Assembly: GCF_013408685.1 (NCBI RefSeq)
Contig: NZ_JACBZY010000001.1
Coordinates: 1 to 64,000 of the forward strand
Origin: Schumannella luteola
Lineage (GTDB): Bacteria > Actinomycetota > Actinomycetes > Actinomycetales > Microbacteriaceae
Length of the DNA stretch: 64,000 nt
Reading direction: 5' to 3'
Shown one piece after another: positions 52,727 through 60,462 of this stretch (positions are counted from its first letter, which is position 1; the number at the start of each line of letters is the position of its first letter). Below the pieces are notes generated by a model. That model had not been told where the DNA came from. It was given only the letters and a program-made list of their open reading frames with translations, and ran no database searches. The position numbers were made by a program, and so were the translations under genes.

Positions 52727-53302
52727 ATGGACAGCAGGCAGAAGATCGTCGACTCCGCGAAGCAGATGTTCTGGCGGCACGGCTACTCGACGACCAGCCC
52801 GCGCCAGGTGATGGCCGACTCGGGCGTCGGGCAGGGCAGCTTCTACCACCACTTCCCCGCGAAATCCGATCTGGGTCGCGAGGTGGTGGATGCCAACGGC
52901 CGCGAGCTGCTCGACGGCTTCCGCGCCGACATGGCCGCCGCGGGCACGGGCGCGACGGGCCGCGACCGCCTGGCCGTGTTCCTGAAGTCGACCGGCGACG
53001 CCCTCGCCGGCTGCCGCATCGGCGGCTTCGCCTACGACGCGGGCGTGATCGCCGAGCCGACCCTGCACGCCGCGCTCGGCTCCGCGTTCGCCAACGTCGC
53101 CGAGCTGATCGAGCAGACCGTGCGCGAGGGCCAGGCCGATGGATCCCTGCGTGCGGACCTCGACCCCGCCGCGACCGCCGCCGCGCTCATGTCCGTCGTC
53201 GAGGGCGCCTTCGTGCTCGCCCGCGCCTCCGGATCCCAGTCGACCGCCGACACCGCCGTCGCGGGCGCGCTCGCGCTGCTCGCCCCGCCGGCGGCCGGCT
53301 GA
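52727..53302 (+). CDS. TetR-family transcriptional regulator
   Basis: 191-aa regulator. The helix-turn-helix is TSPRQVMADSGVGQGSFYHHFPAKSDL, preceded by RQKIVDSAKQMFWRHGYSTT. The C-terminal TetR_C domain contains GCRIGGFAYDAG, the Cys-containing segment of the AcuR/YxaF-like group that responds to small reactive molecules. It likely represses itself and the divergent hydrolase through ACCTNNAGGT sites. ATG lies 7 nt after TAGGCT (leaderless). Confidence 0.92.
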   Translation: MDSRQKIVDSAKQMFWRHGYSTTSPRQVMADSGVGQGSFYHHFPAKSDLGREVVDANGRELLDGFRADMAAAGTGATGRDRLAVFLKSTGDALAGCRIGGFAYDAGVIAEPTLHAALGSAFANVAELIEQTVREGQADGSLRADLDPAATAAALMSVVEGAFVLARASGSQSTADTAVAGALALLAPPAAG

Positions 53303-53311
53303 GCCCGCCTA

Positions 53312-53327
53312 CGCGTGCGAGCACGCG
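53312..53327. terminator. Short convergent hairpin
   Basis: CGCGTG-CGAG-CACGCG between the stops of the TetR gene and the lipoprotein gene. A short stem with no T-run, so only a modest candidate. Confidence 0.45.
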
Positions 53328-53340
53328 GGTGCGGATCAGC

Positions 53341-53916
53341 TCACAGACCCGATTCGACGAAGATCACGCCCGACGCGACCTGTGACGCGATGCGCCAGAC
53401 TCCGCCCGCGATCTTGTCGGCGGGCACGCTCACGATGACCGACGTGCTCATCTCGGCCAGAGGCGGGTACACGTCGTCAGCGCCCGAAAGCAATGCGGGA
53501 ACGGAGAGCCAGTCGATCGAGGCGTCGTCCGCGGAGCTGTACGACGAACCATCGGCAGCCACGTACGACACCGCCAGGCTCGCCGCCGGCGAGGTTCCCG
53601 CCTCGCACTGCTCGGCTCCGCTGTACTCGCGGCATGCGTCCCAATCGATTCCGAGATGCAGCGGAAGCTCGATGTAGCCCTGGCGAACGAGAGTCGCGCC
53701 GGATGCGCCGATCTTCCACATCGACTTGTCCGAATACTTGGCCTCCCGTCCGATCGCCAGCGGATTGGCGCGCGAGCCCTCCGCCTCGGTCGGCTGAGCG
53801 CTCGCGGAAGTGGAAGCGGAAGGTTTGATCGGCGCCGAAGTCGGCCCCGACGTGCACGCGGAAAGCGCGAGAAGGACAGCAGCGGCGGCGACAGTCGCGA
53901 CGATGGCTCGATTCAC
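53341..53916 (-). CDS. Putative lipoprotein (191 aa)
   Basis: 191-aa exported protein with a lipoprotein signal: hydrophobic AIVATVAAAAVLLALSAC and lipobox Cys at residue 21. A Ser/Thr/Pro linker follows, then a beta-rich domain with RANPLAIGREAKYSDKSMWK, resembling the extracellular DUF4352-like immunoglobulin folds of actinobacterial lipoproteins. Two further Cys (DACREYSGAEQCEAG) may form a disulphide. GTG at 53916 is 6 nt after TACGCT (53923-53928), so leaderless. Function unknown. Confidence 0.78.
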   Translation of the reverse strand: MNRAIVATVAAAAVLLALSACTSGPTSAPIKPSASTSASAQPTEAEGSRANPLAIGREAKYSDKSMWKIGASGATLVRQGYIELPLHLGIDWDACREYSGAEQCEAGTSPAASLAVSYVAADGSSYSSADDASIDWLSVPALLSGADDVYPPLAEMSTSVIVSVPADKIAGGVWRIASQVASGVIFVESGL

Positions 53917-54113
53917 TGCTTGAGCGTATTTCGACGACTGTCGCGCAGGAGACCACTCCTCGCCCCCAAGGCGAGGGGCGACAGAGCGGTCTCCATGTGT
54001 GCCAAGTACATCCGACTGGCCTGCACGTGCCGCGCGCGCATCCACCAGGCTCGGTGGTGAACGACTGCGCCGCCGAACCAGGGCGGCGCACCGGCCACGA
54101 CGAGAGGATGCGC

Positions 54114-54485
54114 ATGAGCGACGGGATCGATCTGGCGACGCTGGCGACGGGACTCGACGAGTTCTGGTCGCAGCAGGTGGTGGCGAGCGCGAACGGCAGC
54201 CTGTTCAAGGTCGCCAAGGGCATCGGCGAGGTCGAGTGGCACCAGCACGACGACCAGGACGAGGTCTTCCTCGTGTTGACCGGCGAACTCATCGTTCGGC
54301 TGCGCGACCCCGAGGAGCGCGCGGTTCCGCTGAAGCCGGGCCAGCTCTTCGTCGTGCCGCAGGGCGTGCAGCACGCGCCCGTCGCCGCCGACGAGGCGAG
54401 CTTCCTCATCATCGGCCGCAGCATCACGTCGACCGCCGAGGGCGGCAAGCCCGCTTGGAGCGAGGCCGGCGGCGCGCCCGCCTGA
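54114..54485 (+). CDS. Cupin-domain protein
   Basis: 123-aa single-domain cupin. Metal-binding motif 1 is EVEWHQHDDQDEVFLVLTGE (H-x-H-x(4)-E-x(6)-G), and motif 2 PGQLFVVPQGVQHAPVA (P-x-G-x-x-H). Cupins include isomerases, dioxygenases and sensors; this small form has no assigned reaction. ATG at 54114 follows a GAGAGG RBS; ATG at 54108 is too close to the RBS. It lies 59 bp upstream of the oxidoreductase gene on the same strand, probably one transcript. Confidence 0.85.
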   Translation: MSDGIDLATLATGLDEFWSQQVVASANGSLFKVAKGIGEVEWHQHDDQDEVFLVLTGELIVRLRDPEERAVPLKPGQLFVVPQGVQHAPVAADEASFLIIGRSITSTAEGGKPAWSEAGGAPA

Positions 54486-54544
54486 TCTCGCATCCAGGGT
54501 CGGGGAGTTGGATGGGCGGTGCCCTGAGAATCACGAGGAGCCCC

Positions 54545-55549
54545 ATGCGCGCCATCACCCACGACCGTTTCGCTGAGCCCGACGAGGTGCTCGAGGTCAC
54601 CGAGCGTCCGACGCCCGAGCCGGGCCCCGGCCAGGTGCGCGTGCGGACGCTGCTCGCGACGATCCACAACCATGACCTGTGGACCGTGCGCGGCACCTAC
54701 GGCTTCAAGCCCGAGCTGCCTGCCGGGTCGGGCACCGAGGCGGTCGGCGTGATCGAGGCGCTCGGCGAGGGCGTGACCGGGCTCGCGGTCGGCCAGCGCG
54801 TCGCCGCGGGCGGTGTGTTCGGCGTCTGGGCCGAGCAGTTCCTGGCCCCGACGAAGGCGCTCATCCCCGTCGACGACGCTCTGCCTGACGAGGCCGCCGC
54901 GCAGCTCGTCGCGATGCCGTTCAGCGCGATCAGCCTGCTGCACTCGCTCGACCTGAAGGCGGGCGACTGGCTCATCCAGAACGCCGCGAACGGTGCCGTC
55001 GGGCGGATGGTGGCGCAGATCGCGGCCGACCGCGGCATCCACGTCGTCGGGCTCGTGCGCCGCGCCGCCGCCGTCGACGAGCTCGCGGCCCAGGGCATCA
55101 CGGGCATCGTCGCGACCGACGGCGGCGCGGCCGACGGCTCGGGCAGCCCCGACGACTGGCGCGACCGCGTCGCCGCACTCACCGGCGGCGCCCCGATCGC
55201 CGCCGCGGTCGACTCGGTCGGCGGCGAGTCGACATCGGACCTGGTCTCGGTGCTCGGCGACGACGGCCACCTGGTCGTGTTCGGCGCGATGGATGCCGAC
55301 AAGGTCGCTCTGCCGACGGGTCCGATCATCTTCCGGCAGCTGACGATCTCCGGATTCTGGGGCAGCCGCGTCAGCCGCGACATGGATCCCGCCGTCCGCG
55401 GACAGCTGTTCGGCGACCTGGGCCGGCTCATCGCCGAGGGCAAGCTGACTCTGCCGGTCGCGGCGATCCATCCGCTGGAGGAGATCCGGGATGCGGTGCG
55501 CGCGACCTTCACTCCGGGTCGCGTCGGCAAGGTGCTGCTGCGCCCCTGA
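54545..55549 (+). CDS. Quinone oxidoreductase-like (zinc-independent MDR) protein
   Basis: 334-aa medium-chain reductase. It starts MRAITHDRFAEPDEVLEVTE with a GroES-like N-domain to about residue 120. The NAD(P)-binding region is LIQNAANGAVGRMVAQIAAD (A-x-G-x-V-G-x-x pattern), followed by AAAVDSVGGES and the C-terminal RDAVRATFTPGRVGKVLLRP. No catalytic zinc Cys is seen, as in trans-2-enoyl-CoA/quinone reductases (MECR/QOR type). ATG with GAGGAG upstream. The substrate is unknown; it may act with the cupin upstream. Confidence 0.9.
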   Translation: MRAITHDRFAEPDEVLEVTERPTPEPGPGQVRVRTLLATIHNHDLWTVRGTYGFKPELPAGSGTEAVGVIEALGEGVTGLAVGQRVAAGGVFGVWAEQFLAPTKALIPVDDALPDEAAAQLVAMPFSAISLLHSLDLKAGDWLIQNAANGAVGRMVAQIAADRGIHVVGLVRRAAAVDELAAQGITGIVATDGGAADGSGSPDDWRDRVAALTGGAPIAAAVDSVGGESTSDLVSVLGDDGHLVVFGAMDADKVALPTGPIIFRQLTISGFWGSRVSRDMDPAVRGQLFGDLGRLIAEGKLTLPVAAIHPLEEIRDAVRATFTPGRVGKVLLRP

Positions 55550-55625
55550 CCGCCGCAGGGTCGCAGCGACAGCGCCGCGACGAACCCAGCCCGCCGCGGC
55601 CCGCCGCCGTGATGGAATCTCAGTC

Positions 55626-55913
55626 ATGGCGGTCTCGTTCACGTTCCCGGTCGGCGTCACCGAGGTGCATCAGGTCGGCGTGGAGATGGTCGGCCTGCGG
55701 CACAAGGTCACGATCAGCATCGACGGCACGCCCGTGCTGAAGACCGACGGCAACCTCGGGATCGTGATGCCCAACGTCTTCGACGTCGAGGTCGGCCTGC
55801 AGGAGCGGCACATGGTGTCGGTGCGGTTCATCGCGCAGCAGCCGATCGACGGCGGGGCGTCGTACATCGACGTGTTCGTCGACGGACGCTTCGCCTTCCG
55901 TCAGGGCTGGTGA
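55626..55913 (+). CDS. Conserved hypothetical protein (95 aa, beta-rich)
   Basis: 95-aa protein with alternating beta-strand pattern: VSFTFPVGVTEVHQVGVEMV, HKVTISIDGTPVLKTDG, then VEVGLQERHMVSVRFIAQQP and SYIDVFVDGRFAFRQGW. It is reminiscent of small FAIM-like beta sandwiches, but this is weak. No signal peptide or membrane segment. ATG at 55626 without a clear RBS. It precedes the DUF2277 gene by 31 bp on the same strand. Confidence 0.65.
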   Translation: MAVSFTFPVGVTEVHQVGVEMVGLRHKVTISIDGTPVLKTDGNLGIVMPNVFDVEVGLQERHMVSVRFIAQQPIDGGASYIDVFVDGRFAFRQGW

Positions 55914-55944
55914 CACCACCGCGGGCCGGGGCTACCCTCGCGGC

Positions 55945-56253
55945 ATGTGCCGCAACATCCGCTGCCTTAATAACTTCGAGCCGCCGACGACCGACGACGA
56001 GGTGCGCGAGGCGGCGCTGCAGTTCGTGCGCAAGGTGAGCGGATCGACGCATCCCTCTCGAGCGAACACGCCCGCCTTCGAAGCGGCGATCGACGAGATC
56101 GCTCTCGCCACGCGGCGGATGCTCGACCAGCTCGTCACGAACACCGCGCCGAAGACGCGCGAGGCCGAGGCGATCAAGGGTCGCGCCCGTCACGAGAAGC
56201 GGATGGAGCGCGAGGTGCGCATCCGCACCGGCTCTGAGGCGGCCTCGGCGTGA
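55945..56253 (+). CDS. DUF2277 domain protein
   Basis: 102-aa protein of the DUF2277 family, recognised by MCRNIRCLNNFEPPTTDDEV and the helix ALQFVRKVSGSTHPSRANTP. The two N-terminal Cys are conserved in the family. Function unknown. ATG is 6 nt after TACCCT (55933-55938), so it probably has its own leaderless promoter despite the close upstream gene. The basic C-terminus (KTREAEAIKGRARHEKRMER) is typical. Confidence 0.85.
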   Translation: MCRNIRCLNNFEPPTTDDEVREAALQFVRKVSGSTHPSRANTPAFEAAIDEIALATRRMLDQLVTNTAPKTREAEAIKGRARHEKRMEREVRIRTGSEAASA

Positions 56254-56276
56254 ACCGCCTCGACAGCCGAGACGGT
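56254..56276. terminator. Convergent hairpin with one mismatch
   Basis: ACCGCCTCG / CGAGACGGT arms with one mismatch and a 5-nt loop. On the plus strand it is followed by CTTA. It lies exactly between the stops of the DUF2277 gene and the 159-aa membrane protein gene. Confidence 0.6.
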
Positions 56277-56277
56277 C

Positions 56278-56757
56278 TTAGCTCGCGTCCGACTCCGTGC
56301 CGGATGCGCCTGGATCACTGTTGAGCACGACTACGGCGATCGCCAAGGCGGCAACGACTCCAGTCCCCGCGAGCTGGAGCAATGAAAGTATGAACTTCTT
56401 GTTCTCGCTGTCTTTCGCGTTCATGCGAGTCGCGGTGTTCTCGAGCTTCTCGTTGAGCGCCGCACGCTCCTCCGCGCTGAGGTTCTCAATACGCAGCTGT
56501 TCGGCGTAAACCTCGGCGACGAACTTCTCCTGCCCCGCTACTGCCGCCTGACTTTCCGCGTTGGACTTCGACGCATCCCCATGAAGCTTTGCGAAGACGT
56601 CTGCTCCGCGCCCCAGAAGCCTTGAAAGCTCCGGGAACACCTTCATCGCCAGGTCCTTCGGGACGCCGACGCCCGAAGTGAGGAACTGCAGAAAGCCCGA
56701 CTGCGACAGCGCCTTGCCGACGTCGCCTCGTTCCGGGCTCGGCTCACTCACGCTCAT
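56278..56757 (-). CDS. Hypothetical protein with C-terminal membrane helix (159 aa)
   Basis: 159-aa protein, no recognised family. The middle (about 50-120) is helical and charged, likely coiled coil (EVYAEQLRIENLSAEERAAL). One membrane helix lies near the C-terminus (LAGTGVVAALAIAVVVL), followed by a short acidic tail. No signal peptide, so probably tail-anchored with a cytoplasmic domain. The DNA is less GC-rich than neighbouring genes and uses rarer codons, which could mean recent acquisition. ATG at 56757 is 7 nt after TAGCCT (56765-56770), so leaderless. Confidence 0.7.
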   Translation of the reverse strand: MSVSEPSPERGDVGKALSQSGFLQFLTSGVGVPKDLAMKVFPELSRLLGRGADVFAKLHGDASKSNAESQAAVAGQEKFVAEVYAEQLRIENLSAEERAALNEKLENTATRMNAKDSENKKFILSLLQLAGTGVVAALAIAVVVLNSDPGASGTESDAS

Positions 56758-56829
56758 GATTGCGAGGCTAGCTCGCTCCAACGACAAACGGCGCGACCGG
56801 CCCGCACGCCGCTCGCCGCTCGCCGCTCG

Positions 56830-57240
56830 CTAGGCGAGCACCGCATCCACCTCGAGCTCGACCAGGGCATCGGGCTCGAAGAGGGCCTGCACGCCGATGA
56901 GCGTGATCGGCGGCAGCGGCTCGGGCAGCGCGAGCTCCGCGGCGACCGCCGCGAGGCCGGCGCCGAAAGCCGCGCTCTTCGCCGGCGACCAGTCGACGAT
57001 GTAGAAGCGCAGGCGCGTGACGTCGGCGAAGGTCGCCCCGGCTCCCGCGAGCCCTCGGCCGGCGCTGCGCAGCACGTGCGCGATCTGGCCCGCGAGGTCG
57101 CCGGTCGCGACGTGCCCGCCGGCGCCATCACGGGCGACCTGGCCGGCCATCTGGATGAGGCGCGAGCCCGTGCCGATGGCGACGTGGTGATACGGAACCG
57201 GCTGGAACATCCCCTCGGGCGTGATCAGTTCGACGGTCAT
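56830..57240 (-). CDS. RidA/YjgF-family protein
   Basis: 136-aa protein of the RidA superfamily, which often deaminates reactive enamine/imine intermediates. It shows the fold's segments GSRLIQMAGQVARDGAGG, ATFADVTRLRFYIVDWSP and ITLIGVQALFEPDALVELEV. The Arg that marks true RidA deaminases (R in the C-terminal RxxVEV-type motif) is not seen at the usual place (ALFEPDALVEL), so this is probably an Rid-like subgroup. ATG with AAGGAG upstream. Divergent from an HxlR regulator with a shared palindromic region. Confidence 0.85.
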   Translation of the reverse strand: MTVELITPEGMFQPVPYHHVAIGTGSRLIQMAGQVARDGAGGHVATGDLAGQIAHVLRSAGRGLAGAGATFADVTRLRFYIVDWSPAKSAAFGAGLAAVAAELALPEPLPPITLIGVQALFEPDALVELEVDAVLA

Positions 57241-57266
57241 GGCAGTCTCCTTCCGGGGTGCACGTC

Positions 57267-57287
57267 GGGGTACGCACCCAGTACCCC
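57267..57287. promoter_or_regulatory. HxlR operator-like inverted repeat
   Basis: GGGGTAC-GCACCCA-GTACCCC, 7-bp perfect arms. It is followed by CCAGG-GATA-CCTGG (57286-57299). Both lie between the divergent RidA-like and HxlR genes and are the best candidates for HxlR binding. Confidence 0.55.
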
Positions 57288-57332
57288 AGGGATACCTGGT
57301 GCACGAAGGGAACTTCAACGAGACTAGGTGTC

Positions 57333-57728
57333 ATGAAGCACACCGGCTCGCCCGACGCCGCCCTGCTCGACGTGACCGCGCCGCAGCGCGAGCTGCTCGA
57401 CCAGGTGCTCGACAAGTGGTCGTTGCAGGTGCTCGATCAGCTCTGCGGGCGTCCGCTGCGGTTCAACGAGCTGCGCCGCGTCATCCCCGACGTCGGGCAG
57501 AAGTCGCTCACCGCGACGCTGCGCCGCCTCGAGCGCAACGGCATGATCGAGCGCGTCGTGCTCGCCGCGCGCCCCGTCGCGGTCGAGTACCGCATCTCGC
57601 CGATCGGCGACAGCCTCAACGAGCTGGTGGATGCGCTGCTGCAGTGGACGAGCACCACCCTCCCCCACGTCGAAGCCGCCCGCGAGCGCTACGACGGAGC
57701 GACCGACACCGAGGCTGCCCGGGCATGA
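57333..57728 (+). CDS. HxlR-family transcriptional regulator
   Basis: 131-aa winged-helix regulator of the HxlR/DUF24 group. It shows the start of helix 1 (QVLDKWSLQVLDQLCGRPLR), RFNELRRVIPDVGQKSLTAT for recognition and the wing LERNGMIERVVLAARPVAVEY. The conserved N-terminal Cys used for redox sensing in some members (HypR, YodB) is absent before the helix, but a Cys follows at LDQLCGR. It is overlapped by the sigma-factor gene (ATGA), so the two are translated together. It may control itself and the divergent RidA gene. Confidence 0.9.
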   Translation: MKHTGSPDAALLDVTAPQRELLDQVLDKWSLQVLDQLCGRPLRFNELRRVIPDVGQKSLTATLRRLERNGMIERVVLAARPVAVEYRISPIGDSLNELVDALLQWTSTTLPHVEAARERYDGATDTEAARA

Positions 57729-58636
57729 CGCACGCCCTCGCCGACGTGATCGCCGAGCGCCGGCGACTGGTCGCCATCGGCTACCGGATGCTCGGCACCC
57801 TCGCCGAGGCCGAGGACGCCGTGCAGGAGACCTACGCCCGCTGGTACCGGCTCGACGAGGCCGAACGGGCGGCCGTGCGGGTTCCCGCGGCCTGGCTGAC
57901 TCGCGTGATGAGCCGGGTGTGCCTGGATGTGCTCGGCTCCGCCCGCGCGCGACGCGAGCGCTACGTGGGCGAGTGGCTGCCCGAGCCGGTGCCCGCCGAC
58001 CTCTTCAGCGGGATCTCGACATCCACCTCGCCGGAGGCCGCTCGCGATCCGCTCGACCGGGTCACCCTCGACGAGCAGGTCAGCACGGCGCTGCTCATCG
58101 TGATGGAGAGCATGACCCCGGCCGAGCGCGTGGCGTTCGTGCTGCACGACGTGTTCGCGGTGCCGTTCGACGAGATCGCCGAGACCGTCGGGCGCAGCAG
58201 CGCCGCCGTGCGCCAGCTCGCCTCGTCGGCGCGACGCCGCGTGCGCGACGAGGGCACGATCGTGCGCGAGCGTCACGAACACGATCGCGTCGTCGCGGCC
58301 TTCAGCGCGGCGTGCGCGAGCGGTGACCTCGACGCGCTGATGCGGATTCTCGACCCGACGGTGGTGCTGCGCTCCGACGGCGGCGGCATCGTCTCGGCGG
58401 CGCGGCGGCCGGTCATCGGCGCCGACAACGTCGCCCGCTTCCTGCTCGGACTGGTCGCGAAGCGCAGCGACCTCACGGTCGACTTCCGGCGCACGGGCGA
58501 CGGCACGGCGCTCATCCTGCTCGACGGCGGCCAGCTGCTCGGCCTGGCTAACCTCCGCGTGCACGACGGCCTGGTCACCGACGTCTGGATGCAGCTGAAC
58601 CCCGAGAAGCTCACGGCCTGGTCAATGGACGACTGA
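57725..58636 (+). CDS. ECF41-type (SigJ-like) RNA polymerase sigma factor
   Basis: 303-aa alternative sigma factor. Region 2 is LVAIGYRMLGTLAEAEDAVQETYARWYRLD, and region 4 MTPAERVAFVLHDVFAVPFDEIAETVGRSSAAVRQLA. The ~100-residue C-terminal extension is a SnoaL-like domain (VVAAFSAACASGDLDALMRI, then GADNVARFLLGLV). ECF41 sigma factors carry this fused regulatory domain instead of an anti-sigma factor, and usually lie beside a carboxymuconolactone decarboxylase, oxidoreductase or epimerase gene; here an NmrA-like gene follows. Start ATG overlaps the HxlR stop. Confidence 0.93.
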   Translation: MTHALADVIAERRRLVAIGYRMLGTLAEAEDAVQETYARWYRLDEAERAAVRVPAAWLTRVMSRVCLDVLGSARARRERYVGEWLPEPVPADLFSGISTSTSPEAARDPLDRVTLDEQVSTALLIVMESMTPAERVAFVLHDVFAVPFDEIAETVGRSSAAVRQLASSARRRVRDEGTIVRERHEHDRVVAAFSAACASGDLDALMRILDPTVVLRSDGGGIVSAARRPVIGADNVARFLLGLVAKRSDLTVDFRRTGDGTALILLDGGQLLGLANLRVHDGLVTDVWMQLNPEKLTAWSMDD

Positions 58637-58650
58637 CCTCGTCGCCGGCC

Positions 58651-58675
58651 TCACATTCCGCGAGCCCGCATCGTC
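58651..58675 (+). promoter_or_regulatory. ECF41-like promoter before the NmrA-like gene
   Basis: TCACA (58651-58655), 16 nt, then CGTC (58672-58675). The published ECF41 promoter is TGTCACA-N16-CGTC; the first two bases (TG) are CC here. It lies 41-65 nt upstream of the NmrA-like start. Confidence 0.55.
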
Positions 58676-58715
58676 ATCCCTTCGGGTCGGCACGGCGCCG
58701 ACCGGAGAGGCTCGC

Positions 58716-59480
58716 ATGATCATCGCCATCGCCGGGGCAACCGGCACCGTCGGCCGCCACATCACCCGCGCCGCGCTCGCCCGCGGACACGAGGTTCGCC
58801 TGCTCAGCCGCAGGGAGGGGGTGGATGTCGCCGGCGGCGAGGGTCTCGACGCCGCGCTCGACGGGTCCGCCGCCGTGATCGACGCGCTCGGGACGTCGAC
58901 GCTGTCGCAGCGGAAGGCGGTCGCGTTCTTCAGCACGACGACCCGCAACCTGCTCGCCGCCGAGCAGCGTCATGGCATCGGTCACCACCTCGCGCTGTCG
59001 ATCGTGGGCATCGACGGGATCGACACCGCCTACTACGCCGGCAAGCTCGCCCAGGAGCGGCTGGTGGCGGCGGGCCCCGTGCCGCACACGATCGCGCGCA
59101 CGACGCAGTTCCACGAATTCGCCGAGCAGATCGCCGTGCGGGCAGCGCTCGGTCCGATCGTGCTCGCCCCGCGCACCCTCACCCGCCCGGTCGCGGCCCG
59201 CGAGGTCGGAGTCCACCTGGTCGAGCTCGCCGAGGCGGGGCCGAGCGGACGCGCGCCCGACCTGATCGGCCCGCGCGACGAGACGCTCGTCGGCATGATC
59301 CGCCGGATGCACGCCCACGACGGTATCCGCCGCCCGGTCATCGACTGGCGGATGCCGGGCGCATACGGGGCCGGGCTGGCTTCGGGGGCGCTTCGCGGCG
59401 GCTCGGCTGCGGATGCGCCGCAGCGGGTGGGCGCGCAGACCTTCGACGCGTGGCTGGATGCGCCGGAGCACCGCCGATGA
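58716..59480 (+). CDS. NmrA/SDR-like NAD(P)-binding protein (ECF41 partner)
   Basis: 254-aa atypical short-chain dehydrogenase. Rossmann start MIIAIAGATGTVGRHITRAA (GATGxxG). The active-site area has YYAGKLAQERLVAAGPVPHT (Tyr-x-x-x-Lys retained), followed by ARTTQFHEFAEQIA. This resembles the oxidoreductase/epimerase genes found next to ECF41 sigma factors and often controlled by them. The substrate is unknown. ATG with GGAGAGG upstream; the next gene overlaps its stop. Confidence 0.88.
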   Translation: MIIAIAGATGTVGRHITRAALARGHEVRLLSRREGVDVAGGEGLDAALDGSAAVIDALGTSTLSQRKAVAFFSTTTRNLLAAEQRHGIGHHLALSIVGIDGIDTAYYAGKLAQERLVAAGPVPHTIARTTQFHEFAEQIAVRAALGPIVLAPRTLTRPVAAREVGVHLVELAEAGPSGRAPDLIGPRDETLVGMIRRMHAHDGIRRPVIDWRMPGAYGAGLASGALRGGSAADAPQRVGAQTFDAWLDAPEHRR

Positions 59481-59962
59481 GCGCTGCCGCTCCGGCGCCC
59501 GGGGCTCCGGCCCGCGCCGCGCGCGAGCCGATCGGCCGCATCCAGCTCGTCTCCCTGATCGGCACGATCGCGATCGCCGCCGTCGTCGGGGTCTGGGCAT
59601 ATCTGCTGCCGCGCGAGTTCTACGACCACTTCCCCTCTGTGCTCGGCGAGTGGATCTCGCAAGACGGCCCCTTCAACGAGCACCTCATCCGCGACCACGG
59701 CGCCCAGTACCTCGCGCTCGGCGCGGGCAGCGTCGCCGCCCTGTTCTGGCGTTCGCGCGCGCTCTATCGGGTGCTCGGCATCGCCTGGGGCGGCTTCGCC
59801 ATCCTGCACGCGGCCTACCACGTGACCCACCTCGCGCACATGGCGACCGACGACCGAGTGGCCCTCGTCACGGTGCTGCTCGTCGCCGTCGCGCTCGGCA
59901 TCGGCATCGCGGTCGAGCCGTGGCATCACCCTCGAACGGGTCGCTCCCGGAGGCGAGCGTGA
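59477..59962 (+). CDS. Membrane protein, four helices (161 aa)
   Basis: 161-aa protein with four predicted helices: VSLIGTIAIAAVVGVWAYLL, QYLALGAGSVAALFWR, VLGIAWGGFAILHAAYHVTH and VALVTVLLVAVALGIGIAVE. His-rich positions (HAAYHVTHLAH) could bind metal or heme; not provable. ATG at 59477 overlaps the preceding stop (ATGA), so it belongs to the sigma-factor operon. Unknown function; similar to DoxX-like or DUF4345-type helices. Confidence 0.75.
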   Translation: MSAAAPAPGAPARAAREPIGRIQLVSLIGTIAIAAVVGVWAYLLPREFYDHFPSVLGEWISQDGPFNEHLIRDHGAQYLALGAGSVAALFWRSRALYRVLGIAWGGFAILHAAYHVTHLAHMATDDRVALVTVLLVAVALGIGIAVEPWHHPRTGRSRRRA

Positions 59963-60017
59963 CTCAGTACGGTGACGCCGAACGGGCCGACCGCGCCCCG
60001 CGAGGAACGAGACAGCA

Positions 60018-60404
60018 GTGACGAACGCAGCAGCCGGCTGGTACGACGACGGCACCGGCGCCCAGCGCTGGTGGGACGGCCAGCAGTGGACCGAGACCCG
60101 CCAGCCCGCTCCCCCGGTCGACAGCCCGGCGGCGCTCGTCGACCACATCCGCGCCGAGGCGGTCGCCGGAGCCCAGCCGCGCCCCGCCGCGAACGGCATG
60201 AGCTACGTCGTGCTGCAGGTCGTGCTCAAGGAGAAATTCTGGGGCACCGGCTCGGGCAACCTCACCGAGCTCGAGAAGTCGATCAACGCGCAGGCCTCGC
60301 TCGGCTACCGCCTGCACACGATCACGACCGCCGCCTCCGGCAGCAAGGGGCTGGCCGGCGGCGACCGGATCCAGGCGACCATGGTCTTCGAGAAGCTGGT
60401 CTGA
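60018..60404 (+). CDS. DUF2510 / DUF4177 domain protein
   Basis: 128-aa soluble protein. An N-terminal DUF2510 motif (AGWYDDGTGAQRWWDGQQWT) is joined by a Pro/Ala linker to a C-terminal DUF4177 domain (GMSYVVLQVVLKEKFWGTGS, LEKSINAQASLGYRLHTITT, IQATMVFEKLV). DUF2510 occurs in many actinobacterial membrane or transport-associated proteins; here no membrane segment is seen. GTG start at 60018. Function unknown. Confidence 0.85.
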   Translation: MTNAAAGWYDDGTGAQRWWDGQQWTETRQPAPPVDSPAALVDHIRAEAVAGAQPRPAANGMSYVVLQVVLKEKFWGTGSGNLTELEKSINAQASLGYRLHTITTAASGSKGLAGGDRIQATMVFEKLV

Positions 60405-60462
60405 CGCCGGCACGGCAGGTCGTCGTTCGGAGGTGTCGGCGGAGCTCGCCTAGCCTGCGAGG

